This document shows, one piece after another, positions 6,954 to 15,975 of a stretch of DNA of 64,000 nucleotides; the first letter of the stretch is position 1, and each line of letters starts with the position of its first letter. Below the pieces are notes generated by a model. That model was not told where the DNA came from. It was given only the letters and a program-made list of their open reading frames with translations, and did not search any database. The position numbers and the translations under genes were made by a program. Location of the stretch: contig NZ_KE383968.1 of the NCBI RefSeq assembly GCF_000423005.1, positions 1 to 64,000 of the forward strand. The letters are read 5' to 3'. Source of the stretch: Gelidibacter mesophilus DSM 14095. Its GTDB lineage: Bacteria > Bacteroidota > Bacteroidia > Flavobacteriales > Flavobacteriaceae.

Positions 6954-8174
6954 TCACTCCAATATCAATTTCAGTTTTTCCATATCCTGGCTTACCTTTT
7001 TTTCAACTACTTGTGCATAGATTTGGGTTGTTGCCAATTTCGTATGACCTAATAATTTAGATACTGTCTCAATCGGGACTCCATTACTTAAGGTAACAGT
7101 CGTAGCAAAAGTATGTCGCGCCATGTGAAAGGTAAGATTCTTTTTAATGCCACAGAGATCTGCAATTTCCTTAAGATAGCTGTTCAGTTTTTGATTGGAC
7201 AGTTTGGGTAAAAGATTATCCGTCCCACAAGTTCTTATATGCTCACTGTATTTATCGATTAAATATCCAGCCTTTGCTAATAACGGGATTTTAAAAGGAG
7301 TGCCAGTCTTTATCCTCTTAGCCATTATCCAAGGATTACCATCTATTCCACTTATAATGTTTTTACTTGTCAATGCTATGATATCACTATAGGATATACC
7401 CGTGTAGCAACTGAAAACAAATAAATCTCGAACAACAACCAGACGTTCAATTGAGGAATTTAAATCTTCAACAGCTTGTAGTTCTGTCTTTGTAAGGAAA
7501 CCTCTTTCTTTCTTCTCAATCTTTATTTTAAAATTGACAAATGGGTCTCTATCAATCCATTCCATTCTATAAGCAAGAGTCACCATTCTACGCAAACGTT
7601 TAATGTGCTTCATTGCTGTATTGTTTCCAATTTTGGGTTGTCCAATCTTTGGGATGTAGGAACGAAGAAAATTCTCAAAACCTATAATAAAGCCATAATC
7701 AAGGTCTGAAAGAGGCAAGTCAGTTAACTTATATTCATCAGAAATATACAATAACATATACTGTTGGCTAGTTTTATATTGGCCTCTCGTATTTATGTGC
7801 AGTTTGTGCTGCATCTTATTATTATAATAATCAATAAGACCTCGAAATGTAAAGTGCTTCTTATCCTCTCCCAGAAATTTAGCCTTAATCATTTGAGAGG
7901 TAAAGGGTTTCTCTGCTGTTTTTAGTTCTTCATAAATCCGATAGATTTTTGATTGCACTTCATTCAAATATAAATTTAAAATACGCGAATCCTTATCTTT
8001 CCCTTTTGCTCTTTGAGACTTTTCATCCCAAGTAGAAACATTGATTTTCTTTTTAAGACTTATGTTGACACGTTTACCGTTTGAAGTAATACGCACGTAA
8101 ATGTTTGCTTTGTCATTTACGGCGCGTTTACCGTATGCCCAAAACAGTACTGAAAATGTTGAAGAAGTTCTCAT
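6954..8174 (-). CDS. Bacteroidota-type tyrosine recombinase (integrase) lacking the first catalytic Arg
   Basis: A 406-residue integrase with an N-terminal arm-type DNA-binding domain (about 8-95), a SAM-like core-binding domain (about 105-205) and a catalytic domain. The catalytic set is His350 and Arg353 (FHMARHTF), His377 (LLGHTK) and Tyr386 (IYAQV). Where most family members have TGLR, this protein reads TGIS, with Ser261 in the Arg-I position; the same substitution is known in IntDOT of CTnDOT-type elements. The start lies 228 bases from a tRNA-Asp gene, the usual place for an island integrase. No att repeat was identified. Confidence 0.88.
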   Translation of the reverse strand: MRTSSTFSVLFWAYGKRAVNDKANIYVRITSNGKRVNISLKKKINVSTWDEKSQRAKGKDKDSRILNLYLNEVQSKIYRIYEELKTAEKPFTSQMIKAKFLGEDKKHFTFRGLIDYYNNKMQHKLHINTRGQYKTSQQYMLLYISDEYKLTDLPLSDLDYGFIIGFENFLRSYIPKIGQPKIGNNTAMKHIKRLRRMVTLAYRMEWIDRDPFVNFKIKIEKKERGFLTKTELQAVEDLNSSIERLVVVRDLFVFSCYTGISYSDIIALTSKNIISGIDGNPWIMAKRIKTGTPFKIPLLAKAGYLIDKYSEHIRTCGTDNLLPKLSNQKLNSYLKEIADLCGIKKNLTFHMARHTFATTVTLSNGVPIETVSKLLGHTKLATTQIYAQVVEKKVSQDMEKLKLILE

Positions 8175-8343
8175 AGTTGTCGTCTTTAATGGTTAAACAT
8201 TGTATAGACGAAAGTCAAATCAACTAAGCGTAGGATTAAGATACATCATTCTGTCAACATAATTCACGAGAATCAAAGATGTTGACGATTTGTGACCTTT
8301 CAGAATCAAATAGAACCAAATTATATGATTTCCTAAAAAGCAT

Positions 8344-8377
8344 AAAACCCCGTAAATCATAAGATTTACAGGGTTTT
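8344..8377 (-). terminator. Rho-independent terminator downstream of tRNA-Asp
   Basis: A stem of about 14 bp with one mismatch (AAAACCC-GTAAATC with its complement) closes on an ATAA loop. T-runs on both sides make it potentially bidirectional. It sits 25 bases past the 3' end of the tRNA. Confidence 0.7.
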
Positions 8378-8401
8378 GAAGGCTTTTGATAACCTCTTCC
8401 G

Positions 8402-8475
8402 CGGTCTGGACGGGACTCGAACCCGCGACCTCCGCCGTGACAGGGCGGCATTCTAACCAGCTGAACTACCAGACC
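8402..8475 (-). tRNA. tRNA-Asp (GTC)
   Basis: The 74-base gene folds as a normal tRNA. The acceptor stem is GGTCTGG with CCAGACC, the discriminator is G, the anticodon arm is CCGCC-CTGTCAC-GGCGG with GTC at 8441-8439, and the T arm contains GGTTCGAGTCC. The CCA end is not encoded. It is a likely integration target for the neighbouring integrase. Confidence 0.95.
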
Positions 8476-8555
8476 GTTGCGTTAATGCGAGTGCAAATAT
8501 ACACTGCATTTTCAATATCGCAAACATTTTGCGATGATTTTTAAAAAAAAATTGA

Positions 8556-9485
8556 TTATTTAAACTTCCCACGCGCTACCATGTATGTTGTCAGGATCTT
8601 ATCAAAATCCTTAGTAATGTCTGCCTCCACATATTTAATTTGATATTGGCCACATTTAAGTCGTAACTCATCAAAGTAACTACCTACAGCCGCTTCATAA
8701 GCTTCCTTTATCGTTTCGGGGTACAAATTAATGTACGCACCTGTTTCAACATCTACAAAACGTTTGGGCGTATTATCAAAATCGAAAGTCAGTTCCTTAT
8801 CTTTATCAAACACATGAAACAAAACTACTTCGTGCTTTTTATGCTTTAAATGACGGAGTGCCTCAAATAGTTTTGCTTGGTCCGTTGTGGTTTGAAACAT
8901 GTCCGTAAAAAAGAAAACTAAAGACCGTCTTTTTATTTTCTCCGCTATTTGGTGCAGATACGTATAGGTTTCTGTTTGCTTATTGACGGGTTTTGAAACT
9001 ACGGTTTTGTTCAATTCACTCAATAGCATTTGATGGTGGCGCTCACTACCTTTTTCGGGCGCATAATAATCATAAGCATCACTATAAATACTCATGCCTA
9101 CGGCGTCACGCTGCTTTTTAAGAATATGCATTAAACTGGCTGAAGCCAATGCGGAAAAGGCTATTTTGTTCAGGTTATTGATGGAAAACGCCTTCATTTC
9201 GGGATAATGCATGGAGCTACTGTTATCAATAATCAGATGGCAACGCAAGTTGGTTTCCTCATCATACCTTTTGGTAAACAGCTTGTCTGTTTTAGCGTAT
9301 AAATTCCAATCAATATGCTTTGTACTTTCCCCTTGATTATAAATTTTATGCTCAGCGAACTCGGCAGAAAATCCGTGAAACGGACTCTTGTGCATCCCAG
9401 CAATAAAACCCTCAACCACTTGTTTGGCGAGGAGCTCGAGGTTTTTAAAACCTCCTGTTTTATTGAGTTCTGTTTGTAAATCCAT
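8556..9485 (-). CDS. DUF58 domain protein
   Basis: A 309-residue protein with the DUF58 core motif HIDWNLYAKTDKLFTKRYDEE (about residues 57-77) and a vWA-like part with IIDNSSSMHY resembling a MIDAS DxSxS site. DUF58 proteins are usually encoded beside a MoxR AAA+ ATPase and Bat/vWA genes and are thought to act in chaperone or stress functions. Here no MoxR gene is next to it within the window: the upstream side holds a palindromic repeat and then clpP. No membrane segment is seen, so it is likely cytoplasmic. Confidence 0.88.
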   Translation of the reverse strand: MDLQTELNKTGGFKNLELLAKQVVEGFIAGMHKSPFHGFSAEFAEHKIYNQGESTKHIDWNLYAKTDKLFTKRYDEETNLRCHLIIDNSSSMHYPEMKAFSINNLNKIAFSALASASLMHILKKQRDAVGMSIYSDAYDYYAPEKGSERHHQMLLSELNKTVVSKPVNKQTETYTYLHQIAEKIKRRSLVFFFTDMFQTTTDQAKLFEALRHLKHKKHEVVLFHVFDKDKELTFDFDNTPKRFVDVETGAYINLYPETIKEAYEAAVGSYFDELRLKCGQYQIKYVEADITKDFDKILTTYMVARGKFK

Positions 9486-9489
9486 GATC

Positions 9490-9519
9490 CCTTCCTAACC
9501 TCCCCGAAGGGGAGGAAGG
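9490..9519. repeat. Palindromic CCTCCCC-GAA-GGGGAGG repeat
   Basis: The nested palindrome is CCTTCC, then CCTCCCC, GAA, GGGGAGG, AAGG. It lies five bases upstream of the DUF58 start. Related forms occur at 15487-15512 and 19366-19392, and inside leuS at 35408-35435 and 35681-35704. Confidence 0.7.
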
Positions 9520-9725
9520 CTTGATTATTAATTAAATATTTTTTATTAGTATTAATAGAATGCTCTTTCTGCTTTCGGGATTTCGAGAATTCTTATCTCT
9601 CTCCAGACAAAAACATTCATGAAACCTTAATTCTAAAGTTGCATATTTTCTCACCAATGTGGTAATTACATCAATGAGAATTCCACCATTGGGGGGAAAG
9701 GAACCTTCAATTCCCTCTTATGGGG

Positions 9726-10271
9726 TTAGGAGCTTACCTTATCCACAATTCCATAAGCAATAGATTCGTCAGCTCCCATCCAATGGTCGCGGTTAAAATC
9801 TTTCATTACTTTTTCAATACTTTGTCCACAATTTTCTGCCAACAATCTTGCGCTTAATTCTTTCGTTTTCAAAATTTCCTGCGCAGTAATTTCAATATCA
9901 CTCGCTCGTCCTCTTGCGCCACCACTCGGTTGATGAATCATCACACGGGCATGGGGTTGGATAAAACGCTTTCCTTTTTCTCCTGCTGACAATAAAATTG
10001 AGCCCATTGAGGCTGCAAAACCCGTACAAATGGTTGAAACCTCGCTCTTTAAGGATTTCATGCAGTCATAAATAGCAAATCCTGCGGTGACATACCCCCC
10101 CGGACTGTTAATGTATAAATGGATATCCTTGGTATCAATAGCGTCCAAATACATCAATCGGTCAATCACATGTTTTGCGGATTTGTCATCCACTTGACCC
10201 CAAAGAAATACTTTACGCTCTTCTATCAATTTGCGATCAATCGCATCTTGTATTTTTATTTTATCACTCAT
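9726..10271 (-). CDS. clpP: ClpP-family serine peptidase
   Basis: A 181-residue protein with the ClpP fold: INSPGGYVTAG forms the oxyanion region and the triad is Ser88 (GFAASMGS), His113 (MIHQPSGG) and Asp162 (FNRDHWMG). It is shorter than the usual 190-225 residues and lacks an obvious propeptide. It is not next to clpX or tig, so it may be a second ClpP; I cannot see the rest of the genome. The partner ATPase would unfold substrates into the tetradecameric barrel. Transcription from the trxA side is separated by a terminator at 10294-10324. Confidence 0.9.
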   Translation of the reverse strand: MSDKIKIQDAIDRKLIEERKVFLWGQVDDKSAKHVIDRLMYLDAIDTKDIHLYINSPGGYVTAGFAIYDCMKSLKSEVSTICTGFAASMGSILLSAGEKGKRFIQPHARVMIHQPSGGARGRASDIEITAQEILKTKELSARLLAENCGQSIEKVMKDFNRDHWMGADESIAYGIVDKVSS

Positions 10272-10293
10272 TTTCTAAATTTTTAACTAAAAT

Positions 10294-10324
10294 AAAAAAA
10301 GGTTTACCATTACAGCAAACCTTT
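10294..10324 (-). terminator. Terminator after trxA
   Basis: On the minus strand AAAGGTTT and AAACCTTT form an 8-bp stem followed by a T-run. It lies between trxA (ends 10433) and clpP (starts 10271). Confidence 0.7.
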
Positions 10325-10432
10325 CATCATTTTATCTGATTATTCTATGTTTTTAAACCACAGACAACACATCACCCTATTACCCGATATTTCTTTAGGC
10401 GCTAAAGCATGGCTGTTTACTCTAATTAATGA

Positions 10433-10750
10433 CTATAAAAGCGCATCAATAGCGTCAGTATAAGCATTTTTAGGAGCTACACCAACCTGTCTTCCAACAA
10501 CCTCTCCGTTTTGGAATACTAATACTGTTGGAATGTTACGCACACCATATTTGGCAGCAAAATCCTGATTTGCATCAACATCTACTTTTCCAACTACAGC
10601 TTTACCTTCGTACTCATCGCTTATTTGGTCAATGATCGGTCCAACCATTCTACATGGTCCGCACCAAGCGGCCCAAAAGTCTACTACTACAGGTTTATCG
10701 CTTTTCAAAACCATTTCCTCAAAGTTTGCATCTGTTATTTCTAATGCCAT
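10433..10750 (-). CDS. trxA: Thioredoxin
   Basis: A 105-residue classic thioredoxin with the active-site WCGPC (Cys30 and Cys33), preceded by VVVDFWAAW, and the cis-proline motif RNIPTV near residue 75. It is a cytoplasmic disulfide reductant, recycled by thioredoxin reductase. A -7 promoter element is seen at 10790-10797 and a terminator follows, so it is monocistronic. Confidence 0.95.
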   Translation of the reverse strand: MALEITDANFEEMVLKSDKPVVVDFWAAWCGPCRMVGPIIDQISDEYEGKAVVGKVDVDANQDFAAKYGVRNIPTVLVFQNGEVVGRQVGVAPKNAYTDAIDALL

Positions 10751-10789
10751 ATTTTCTATACTTTAATTGTTCTACTTCAGTTCAATGCA

Positions 10790-10797
10790 CAAAATTA
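10790..10797 (-). promoter_or_regulatory. Bacteroidota -7 element for trxA (TAATTTTG)
   Basis: On the minus strand it matches the TAnnTTTG consensus and lies 40 bases upstream of the trxA start. No clear -33 TTG is seen at the ideal spacing. Confidence 0.5.
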
Positions 10798-10872
10798 GTC
10801 AAAATATTCACTAATCCTTACACGCTTAACATTTGTTTTGGTTATCGTAGGATGTGCGATGGTTATGACGCA

Positions 10873-10977
10873 TTTTTGGGCGCATAAACCGGGCTTTCCG
10901 TTATATCTTTTTATAGTGTTGGCTTTCGCTGCGCTTAGCCCACACCATAAAAAGGATGTCACTGCAATCCCTTGCGC
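10873..10977 (-). repeat. Dispersed structured repeat, copy 1
   Basis: The 105-bp element has two conserved arms and a variable centre. The 29-base left arm (GCGCAAGGGATTGCAG...CTTTTT) matches copy 2 at 26967-27085 at 24 positions, and all five differences are transitions. The right arm begins AAAAAGATATA and ends GCGCCCAAAAA. The centre forms its own hairpin (GTGTGGGCT with AGCCAACAC). Small open frames across it on both strands are not credible genes. Confidence 0.7.
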
Positions 10978-11089
10978 AAATTTTCGCATTTTAACATCAA
11001 TTTTTATAAGCCTCCAAAAAACATCGCAATACTTTGTCATGAAACACTGAAAACCTATGATTTTGGTCTTCTCAACTGTGACGCCTTCG

Positions 11090-14000
11090 TTAATTCAACT
11101 TAAAATAAACATCCTGATTTGACAATTCGTCCAGGAGTTCTTGCGAAATTCTCACTTTTTGTTTTCTACTCGGCATGTGTAATTTCATTTTTGCTTCATT
11201 ATCATAAACTAAAAAGTTCAAGGCATGGTTTCCTTCGTGCATTCTCAATATATCATCAAGCGCTTTAATTTTATTCGCTTTCAAGTCTTTTATCTCCAAC
11301 TGAATGGATAACTTCTTGGCGTAGGTGTCCATCACATCATGCAATAGCTGAAAACTTGTAAACTGCAATCTCGGTTCACTTTTCTTGCCTGTATCTTTGT
11401 TAGTCCAACCTTCCTTTACATACACCTTAACATATACAAAAGAACTTCTTACCAAAAAGTGTCTAAATCTTAAGTACTCTTCGCCGAAAATGCGGAACTC
11501 AAAACTATCCGTATAATCTTCAATGGTAAACATGGCCCACCCTTTACCCTGTTTGCTCACACGGTGCTCCACATTAGTGACCACGCCACCAAAGGTCATT
11601 TCGCGGTTAACATAAGGCTCCAGGTTTACAAAATGGGCTAAAGTAGCATTACAAAAAGTTTTCATTTCTACTCTAAAATCGTCCAACGGGTGACCAGAAA
11701 TATAAATGCCCACAACTTCCCTTTCTTGGGCCAATTTCTCCATAGTACCCCATTCTTCACAAGGAGGCACTAATGGCTCTGCTATTTGAACATCACTGGC
11801 ATCACCGAATAAACTCACCTGTGCTGAATTTTCGTTTTCTTGATGCTTACTACCATATTTAATAGCTTTCTCCAAAAAGGTAATTCCATCGCCTTCATCC
11901 TGAAAATATTGCGCACGGTGTGTGTCGCCAAAACAATCAAATCCACCCGCCAAAGCTAAGTTTTCAAAAGCTTTTTTATTCGCCGCTCTCAAATCGATGC
12001 GCTTTGCTAAATCAAAAATAGATTTGTATTGTCCATCCTTATTACGGTGCTCCACAATAGTCATTACCGCACCATGGCCAACACCTTTAATGGCACCCAT
12101 TCCAAACCGTACCGCATAATCCTTGTTTACAGAAAACTTATAATAAGACTCATTCACATCTGGCCCAAGTACATTCAATTTCATGCGCTTGCATTCTTCC
12201 ATGAAAAACGTGACCTGCTTGATGTCGTTCATATTATTACTCAAAACCGCAGCCATATATTCTGCCGGGTAATGTGCCTTTAAATATGCCGTTTGATAAG
12301 CAATCCAAGCATAACAGGTAGAATGTGATTTATTAAAGGCATAACTCGCAAAGGCTTCCCAATCTTTCCAGATCTTTTCCAGTTTTTTAGCATCATGCCC
12401 GTTTGCAGCGGCTTGGGTAACAAACTGTGGTTTCATCTTATCCAATACGGCAATTTGCTTTTTCCCCATCGCTTTACGCAGCACATCGGCTTCACCTTTG
12501 GTAAAACCTGCCAATTTTTGTGAAAGCAACATCACCTGCTCTTGGTACACCGTAATTCCGTAAGTCTCCTTTAAATATTCTTCCATGGCCGGAAGGTCAT
12601 AATCAATCTCTTCATCGCCGTGTTTACGCCTGGTAAAACTTGGAATATATTCCATTGGCCCCGGACGGTACAAAGCATTCATGGCAATTAAATCTTCAAA
12701 AACCGTAGGCTTTAATTCTTTAAGATGTTTTTGCATCCCAGGCGATTCATACTGAAATACGCCAACGGTTTCTCCTTTTTGGAAGAGCTCGTAAGTCAAT
12801 TGGTCGTCTAATGGAAATGTATCCGGATCAAGTAATATATCGTGTTTGGCTTTCACGATTTTAACGGTATCCTTAATTAAGGTCAGGGTTTTTAATCCCA
12901 AGAAATCCATTTTCAGCAAACCTGCATCCTCTACAACCGAGTTGTCAAATTGAGTAACATACAAATTCGAATCCTTAGCGATTGAGACCGGTACGAATTT
13001 GGTAATATCATCTGGTGTAATAATCACCCCACAGGCATGAATTCCCGTATTCCTAACCGAACCTTCAAGAATTCTTGCCAATTTAAGTGTTTCAGATTCT
13101 AGCCCGGAACCATCGGCAATATTGAGCAGCTCATTTACTTTTTCTAAATCCTCAGATCTAAACGCTTTGCTCAACTGCTTCTCGTCATAACCAAAGATTT
13201 TGCTCAATTTAGACATGGTTGGAATCAACTTCGCAATCCTATCGGCATCAAAAAGTGGCAAATCCAAGACCCTTGCTGTATCTCGAATGGATGATTTGGC
13301 AGCCATTGTACCATAAGTAATAATCTGCGCCACCTGATTGCTCCCATATTTCTTGATCACATAGTCCATGACCCGGCTTCGACCTTCATCATCAAAATCG
13401 ATATCAATATCTGGCATACTGATACGGTCCGGATTCAGGAAACGCTCAAAAAGCAAATTATACTTTAAGGGATCAATATTGGTAATTTTCAAACAATAAG
13501 CAACCACAGATCCGGCAGCAGATCCACGACCTGGCCCCACGGAAACATCCATATTCCGCGCTTCTCTAATAAAGTCTTCAACAATCAGGAAATATCCAGG
13601 ATATCCGGTGTTCTCAATAACACTCAACTCAAAATCGATACGTTCTTTAATCTCGTCCGTAAGTTCAGCGTAGCGTCTTTTAGCCCCTTCGTAGGTTATA
13701 TGACGTAAATAGGCATTTTCTCCGCGTTTGCCTTTATCCTTTAAATCGTCTTCATGTTTAAACTCATCAGGAATTCCGAAGGCAGGCAATAAAACATCTC
13801 TTGCCAATTCAAAGGCTTCAATTTTGTCAACCACATCCTGAATATTGAAAATGGCTTCGGGAATGTCTTTAAAAAGTTTTTTCATCTCTTCGCCCGACTT
13901 GAAATAATATTCCTGGTTAGGCAAACCGTAGCGGTAACCTCGGCCACGACCTATTGGGGTTGCCTGCTTTTCTCCATCTTTAACACACAATAGAATATCG

Positions 14001-15478
14001 TGCGCATTGGCATCTTCCTTCTTGGAATAATAGGTATTATTGGTGGCCACCAGTTTGATATCGTGCTTTTTGGCAAAGTCAATCAGGACAGGGTTTACCC
14101 GGTTTTCATCTTCCTGATTGTGCCGCATTAACTCAATATAAAGATCGTCTCCAAAAGTCTCTTTCCACCAGATCAAAGCCTCCTCCGCCTGGTTTTCACC
14201 CACATTCAAAATCTTGCTAGGAATTTCTCCATAGAGATTTCCGGTCAATACAATAAGATCTTCTTTGTATTGTTCAATCAGTTTTTTATCAATTCTAGGC
14301 AAATAGTAAAATCCGTTCACAAAGGCGTGCGAGGATAATTTTGCCAAATTATGATAGCCGTTTTTATTCTTCGCCAAAAACACAACTTGGTACCCGTTAT
14401 CTTTTCTACTTTTATCCAAATGATCTTCGCATACAAAAAACTCACACCCTAAAATAGGTTTGATTAGTTTTCCTGTAGGCACTTCACCGCGTTCTTCTGC
14501 TGCCTTATTCTTAGCTTCAACACCTTTATTATGATTGCCGACTGCTTTTACAAAGTGAAAGGCACCCATCATATTGGCATGGTCGGTAAGTGCCACCGCA
14601 GACATATTTTGCTCGGCCGCTACCGCCACCAAACTAGGAACACTAATGGTAGACTGTAAAACAGAAAATTGAGAGTGGTTGTGCAAATGAACAAACTCAA
14701 CATCTTTAAGTTCTTTAATATTTTGGGCAATCTCCGTTTTTGAAGGCTCATCAGAGGCTTGCAGCGCTTCAATCTGTCGTTTTATTTTTGCGCTTTCTGC
14801 CTTAAGATTAATGTGCTTTAACCCAATCAGCTGAATCGTCTCAGGATTTGCTTCTTTAAAATCCTCAAAATATTCAGAAGAAACCTCCAACTGTTCCTTG
14901 GTAAATTCTTCGCGTCTTATCAATTCTAAAAAACAACGTGTCGTCGCCTCAACATCGGCAGTCGCATTATGTGCTTCCGAAAAAGGCACATTAAAAAGAA
15001 ACTCATGCAATTCAGTCAAAGTGGGTAATTTGAACCTCCCGTAGCGTCCCCCAGGAAGTTGACACAAACCAGCGGTATGTTCTGTACAGGTATCCAAAAC
15101 AGGAAGTTCCTGTAAACTATTGGTAACGTTTTCACGATGGAATTCCGCACCCATAATGTTGAGATCAAAACCAACATTCTGACCTACCACAAATTTAGTT
15201 TTTGCTAATGCCGCATTGAATTTTTCCAAAACTTCAGCCAATGGCACACCTTGTTGCTGGGCCAAATCCGTGGAAATTCCGTGAATTTTTTCAGCATCAT
15301 AAGGAATATTAAAACCGTCAGGTTTTACCAAATAATCCTGATGCTCAATACAAACTCCCATATCATCGTGTAATTGCCATGCAATTTGGATGCATCTTGG
15401 CCAATTCTCAGTATCGGTAATGGGTGCATCCCAACGTTTTGGCAGTCCTGTTGTTTCGGTATCGAATATTAAGTACAT
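11090..15478 (-). CDS. dnaE: DNA polymerase III alpha subunit with fused N-terminal 3'-5' exonuclease
   Basis: A 1462-residue replicative polymerase. Residues 1 to about 190 are a DEDDh exonuclease (FDTETTG at the start, HNATADVEATTR near 170) like the separate proofreading epsilon subunit of other bacteria. A PHP domain begins near 262 (LHNHSQFSVL). The polymerase palm has GPGRGSAAGS and the catalytic PDIDIDFDD near 693, followed by the fingers, a helix-hairpin-helix region and an OB fold near 1294 (MTFGGVVTNVEH). The fusion puts proofreading and synthesis in one chain. The start MYLIFDTETTG is the natural exonuclease N-terminus. Confidence 0.95.
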   Translation of the reverse strand: MYLIFDTETTGLPKRWDAPITDTENWPRCIQIAWQLHDDMGVCIEHQDYLVKPDGFNIPYDAEKIHGISTDLAQQQGVPLAEVLEKFNAALAKTKFVVGQNVGFDLNIMGAEFHRENVTNSLQELPVLDTCTEHTAGLCQLPGGRYGRFKLPTLTELHEFLFNVPFSEAHNATADVEATTRCFLELIRREEFTKEQLEVSSEYFEDFKEANPETIQLIGLKHINLKAESAKIKRQIEALQASDEPSKTEIAQNIKELKDVEFVHLHNHSQFSVLQSTISVPSLVAVAAEQNMSAVALTDHANMMGAFHFVKAVGNHNKGVEAKNKAAEERGEVPTGKLIKPILGCEFFVCEDHLDKSRKDNGYQVVFLAKNKNGYHNLAKLSSHAFVNGFYYLPRIDKKLIEQYKEDLIVLTGNLYGEIPSKILNVGENQAEEALIWWKETFGDDLYIELMRHNQEDENRVNPVLIDFAKKHDIKLVATNNTYYSKKEDANAHDILLCVKDGEKQATPIGRGRGYRYGLPNQEYYFKSGEEMKKLFKDIPEAIFNIQDVVDKIEAFELARDVLLPAFGIPDEFKHEDDLKDKGKRGENAYLRHITYEGAKRRYAELTDEIKERIDFELSVIENTGYPGYFLIVEDFIREARNMDVSVGPGRGSAAGSVVAYCLKITNIDPLKYNLLFERFLNPDRISMPDIDIDFDDEGRSRVMDYVIKKYGSNQVAQIITYGTMAAKSSIRDTARVLDLPLFDADRIAKLIPTMSKLSKIFGYDEKQLSKAFRSEDLEKVNELLNIADGSGLESETLKLARILEGSVRNTGIHACGVIITPDDITKFVPVSIAKDSNLYVTQFDNSVVEDAGLLKMDFLGLKTLTLIKDTVKIVKAKHDILLDPDTFPLDDQLTYELFQKGETVGVFQYESPGMQKHLKELKPTVFEDLIAMNALYRPGPMEYIPSFTRRKHGDEEIDYDLPAMEEYLKETYGITVYQEQVMLLSQKLAGFTKGEADVLRKAMGKKQIAVLDKMKPQFVTQAAANGHDAKKLEKIWKDWEAFASYAFNKSHSTCYAWIAYQTAYLKAHYPAEYMAAVLSNNMNDIKQVTFFMEECKRMKLNVLGPDVNESYYKFSVNKDYAVRFGMGAIKGVGHGAVMTIVEHRNKDGQYKSIFDLAKRIDLRAANKKAFENLALAGGFDCFGDTHRAQYFQDEGDGITFLEKAIKYGSKHQENENSAQVSLFGDASDVQIAEPLVPPCEEWGTMEKLAQEREVVGIYISGHPLDDFRVEMKTFCNATLAHFVNLEPYVNREMTFGGVVTNVEHRVSKQGKGWAMFTIEDYTDSFEFRIFGEEYLRFRHFLVRSSFVYVKVYVKEGWTNKDTGKKSEPRLQFTSFQLLHDVMDTYAKKLSIQLEIKDLKANKIKALDDILRMHEGNHALNFLVYDNEAKMKLHMPSRKQKVRISQELLDELSNQDVYFKLN

Positions 15479-15975
15479 AAAAATCCACTCTTAATCTCCC
15501 CAAGCGGGAGAAACTGTTATAAATTAGTTGCTGTCTTTTACTTCCCTGAAAAATCCTCATTTAAAAGTGAGTGATGGCTTTAATCGCCACAAATACACTA
15601 ATGTTTGATCTTAAAATGGCTGGAATTACTAGGCTTTTTCTCAAAAAGAAAAGTTTATAAAATTACATATAATAAACGCCTTTCTAAAAGGAAAATTATA
15701 AAAAATAGAAAACACTTTTGAAACCCTAATACCACAGCTTGATAGAGAATATATCCTATAAATTTGATGAAACTTATAAAGACTTCTACCAATGCCCAAC
15801 ATCTAAATACCTGAAAAATATTAGTGGTTCAAAACTGTGATAAAGTTTCGCAATTCCTGAGTTTAAATAAGTGCATGATTTCTCAGGTGGTTAAGCCGTA
15901 TTTAAGAAACTTTAATCACTTCAACTTAAAATGGAGTAAATTATCATAATTTAGACGTCCTAAAACTTTAGTCGT
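15479..15975. other. Intergenic, no gene found
   Basis: About 500 AT-rich bases. A degenerate palindromic repeat (ATCTCCCC-AAG-CGGGAGA) lies at 15487-15512, just upstream of dnaE. I see no credible gene, RNA or promoter in the remainder. Confidence 0.5.
15487..15512. repeat. Degenerate CTCCCC-AAG-CGGGAG palindrome
   Basis: It belongs to the same repeat family as 9490-9519. It lies nine bases upstream of the dnaE start, just as the 9490 copy lies just upstream of the DUF58 gene. Confidence 0.55.

Noticed and set aside
8254-8451. Minus-strand open frame overlapping the tRNA-Asp gene
   Set aside because: It runs through the tRNA and its terminator and is not a plausible protein.
10795-11050. 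Small open frames on both strands downstream of trxA
   Set aside because: They lie across the dispersed repeat (copy 1) and one resembles peptides encoded by the same repeat elsewhere; no family, start or codon support.
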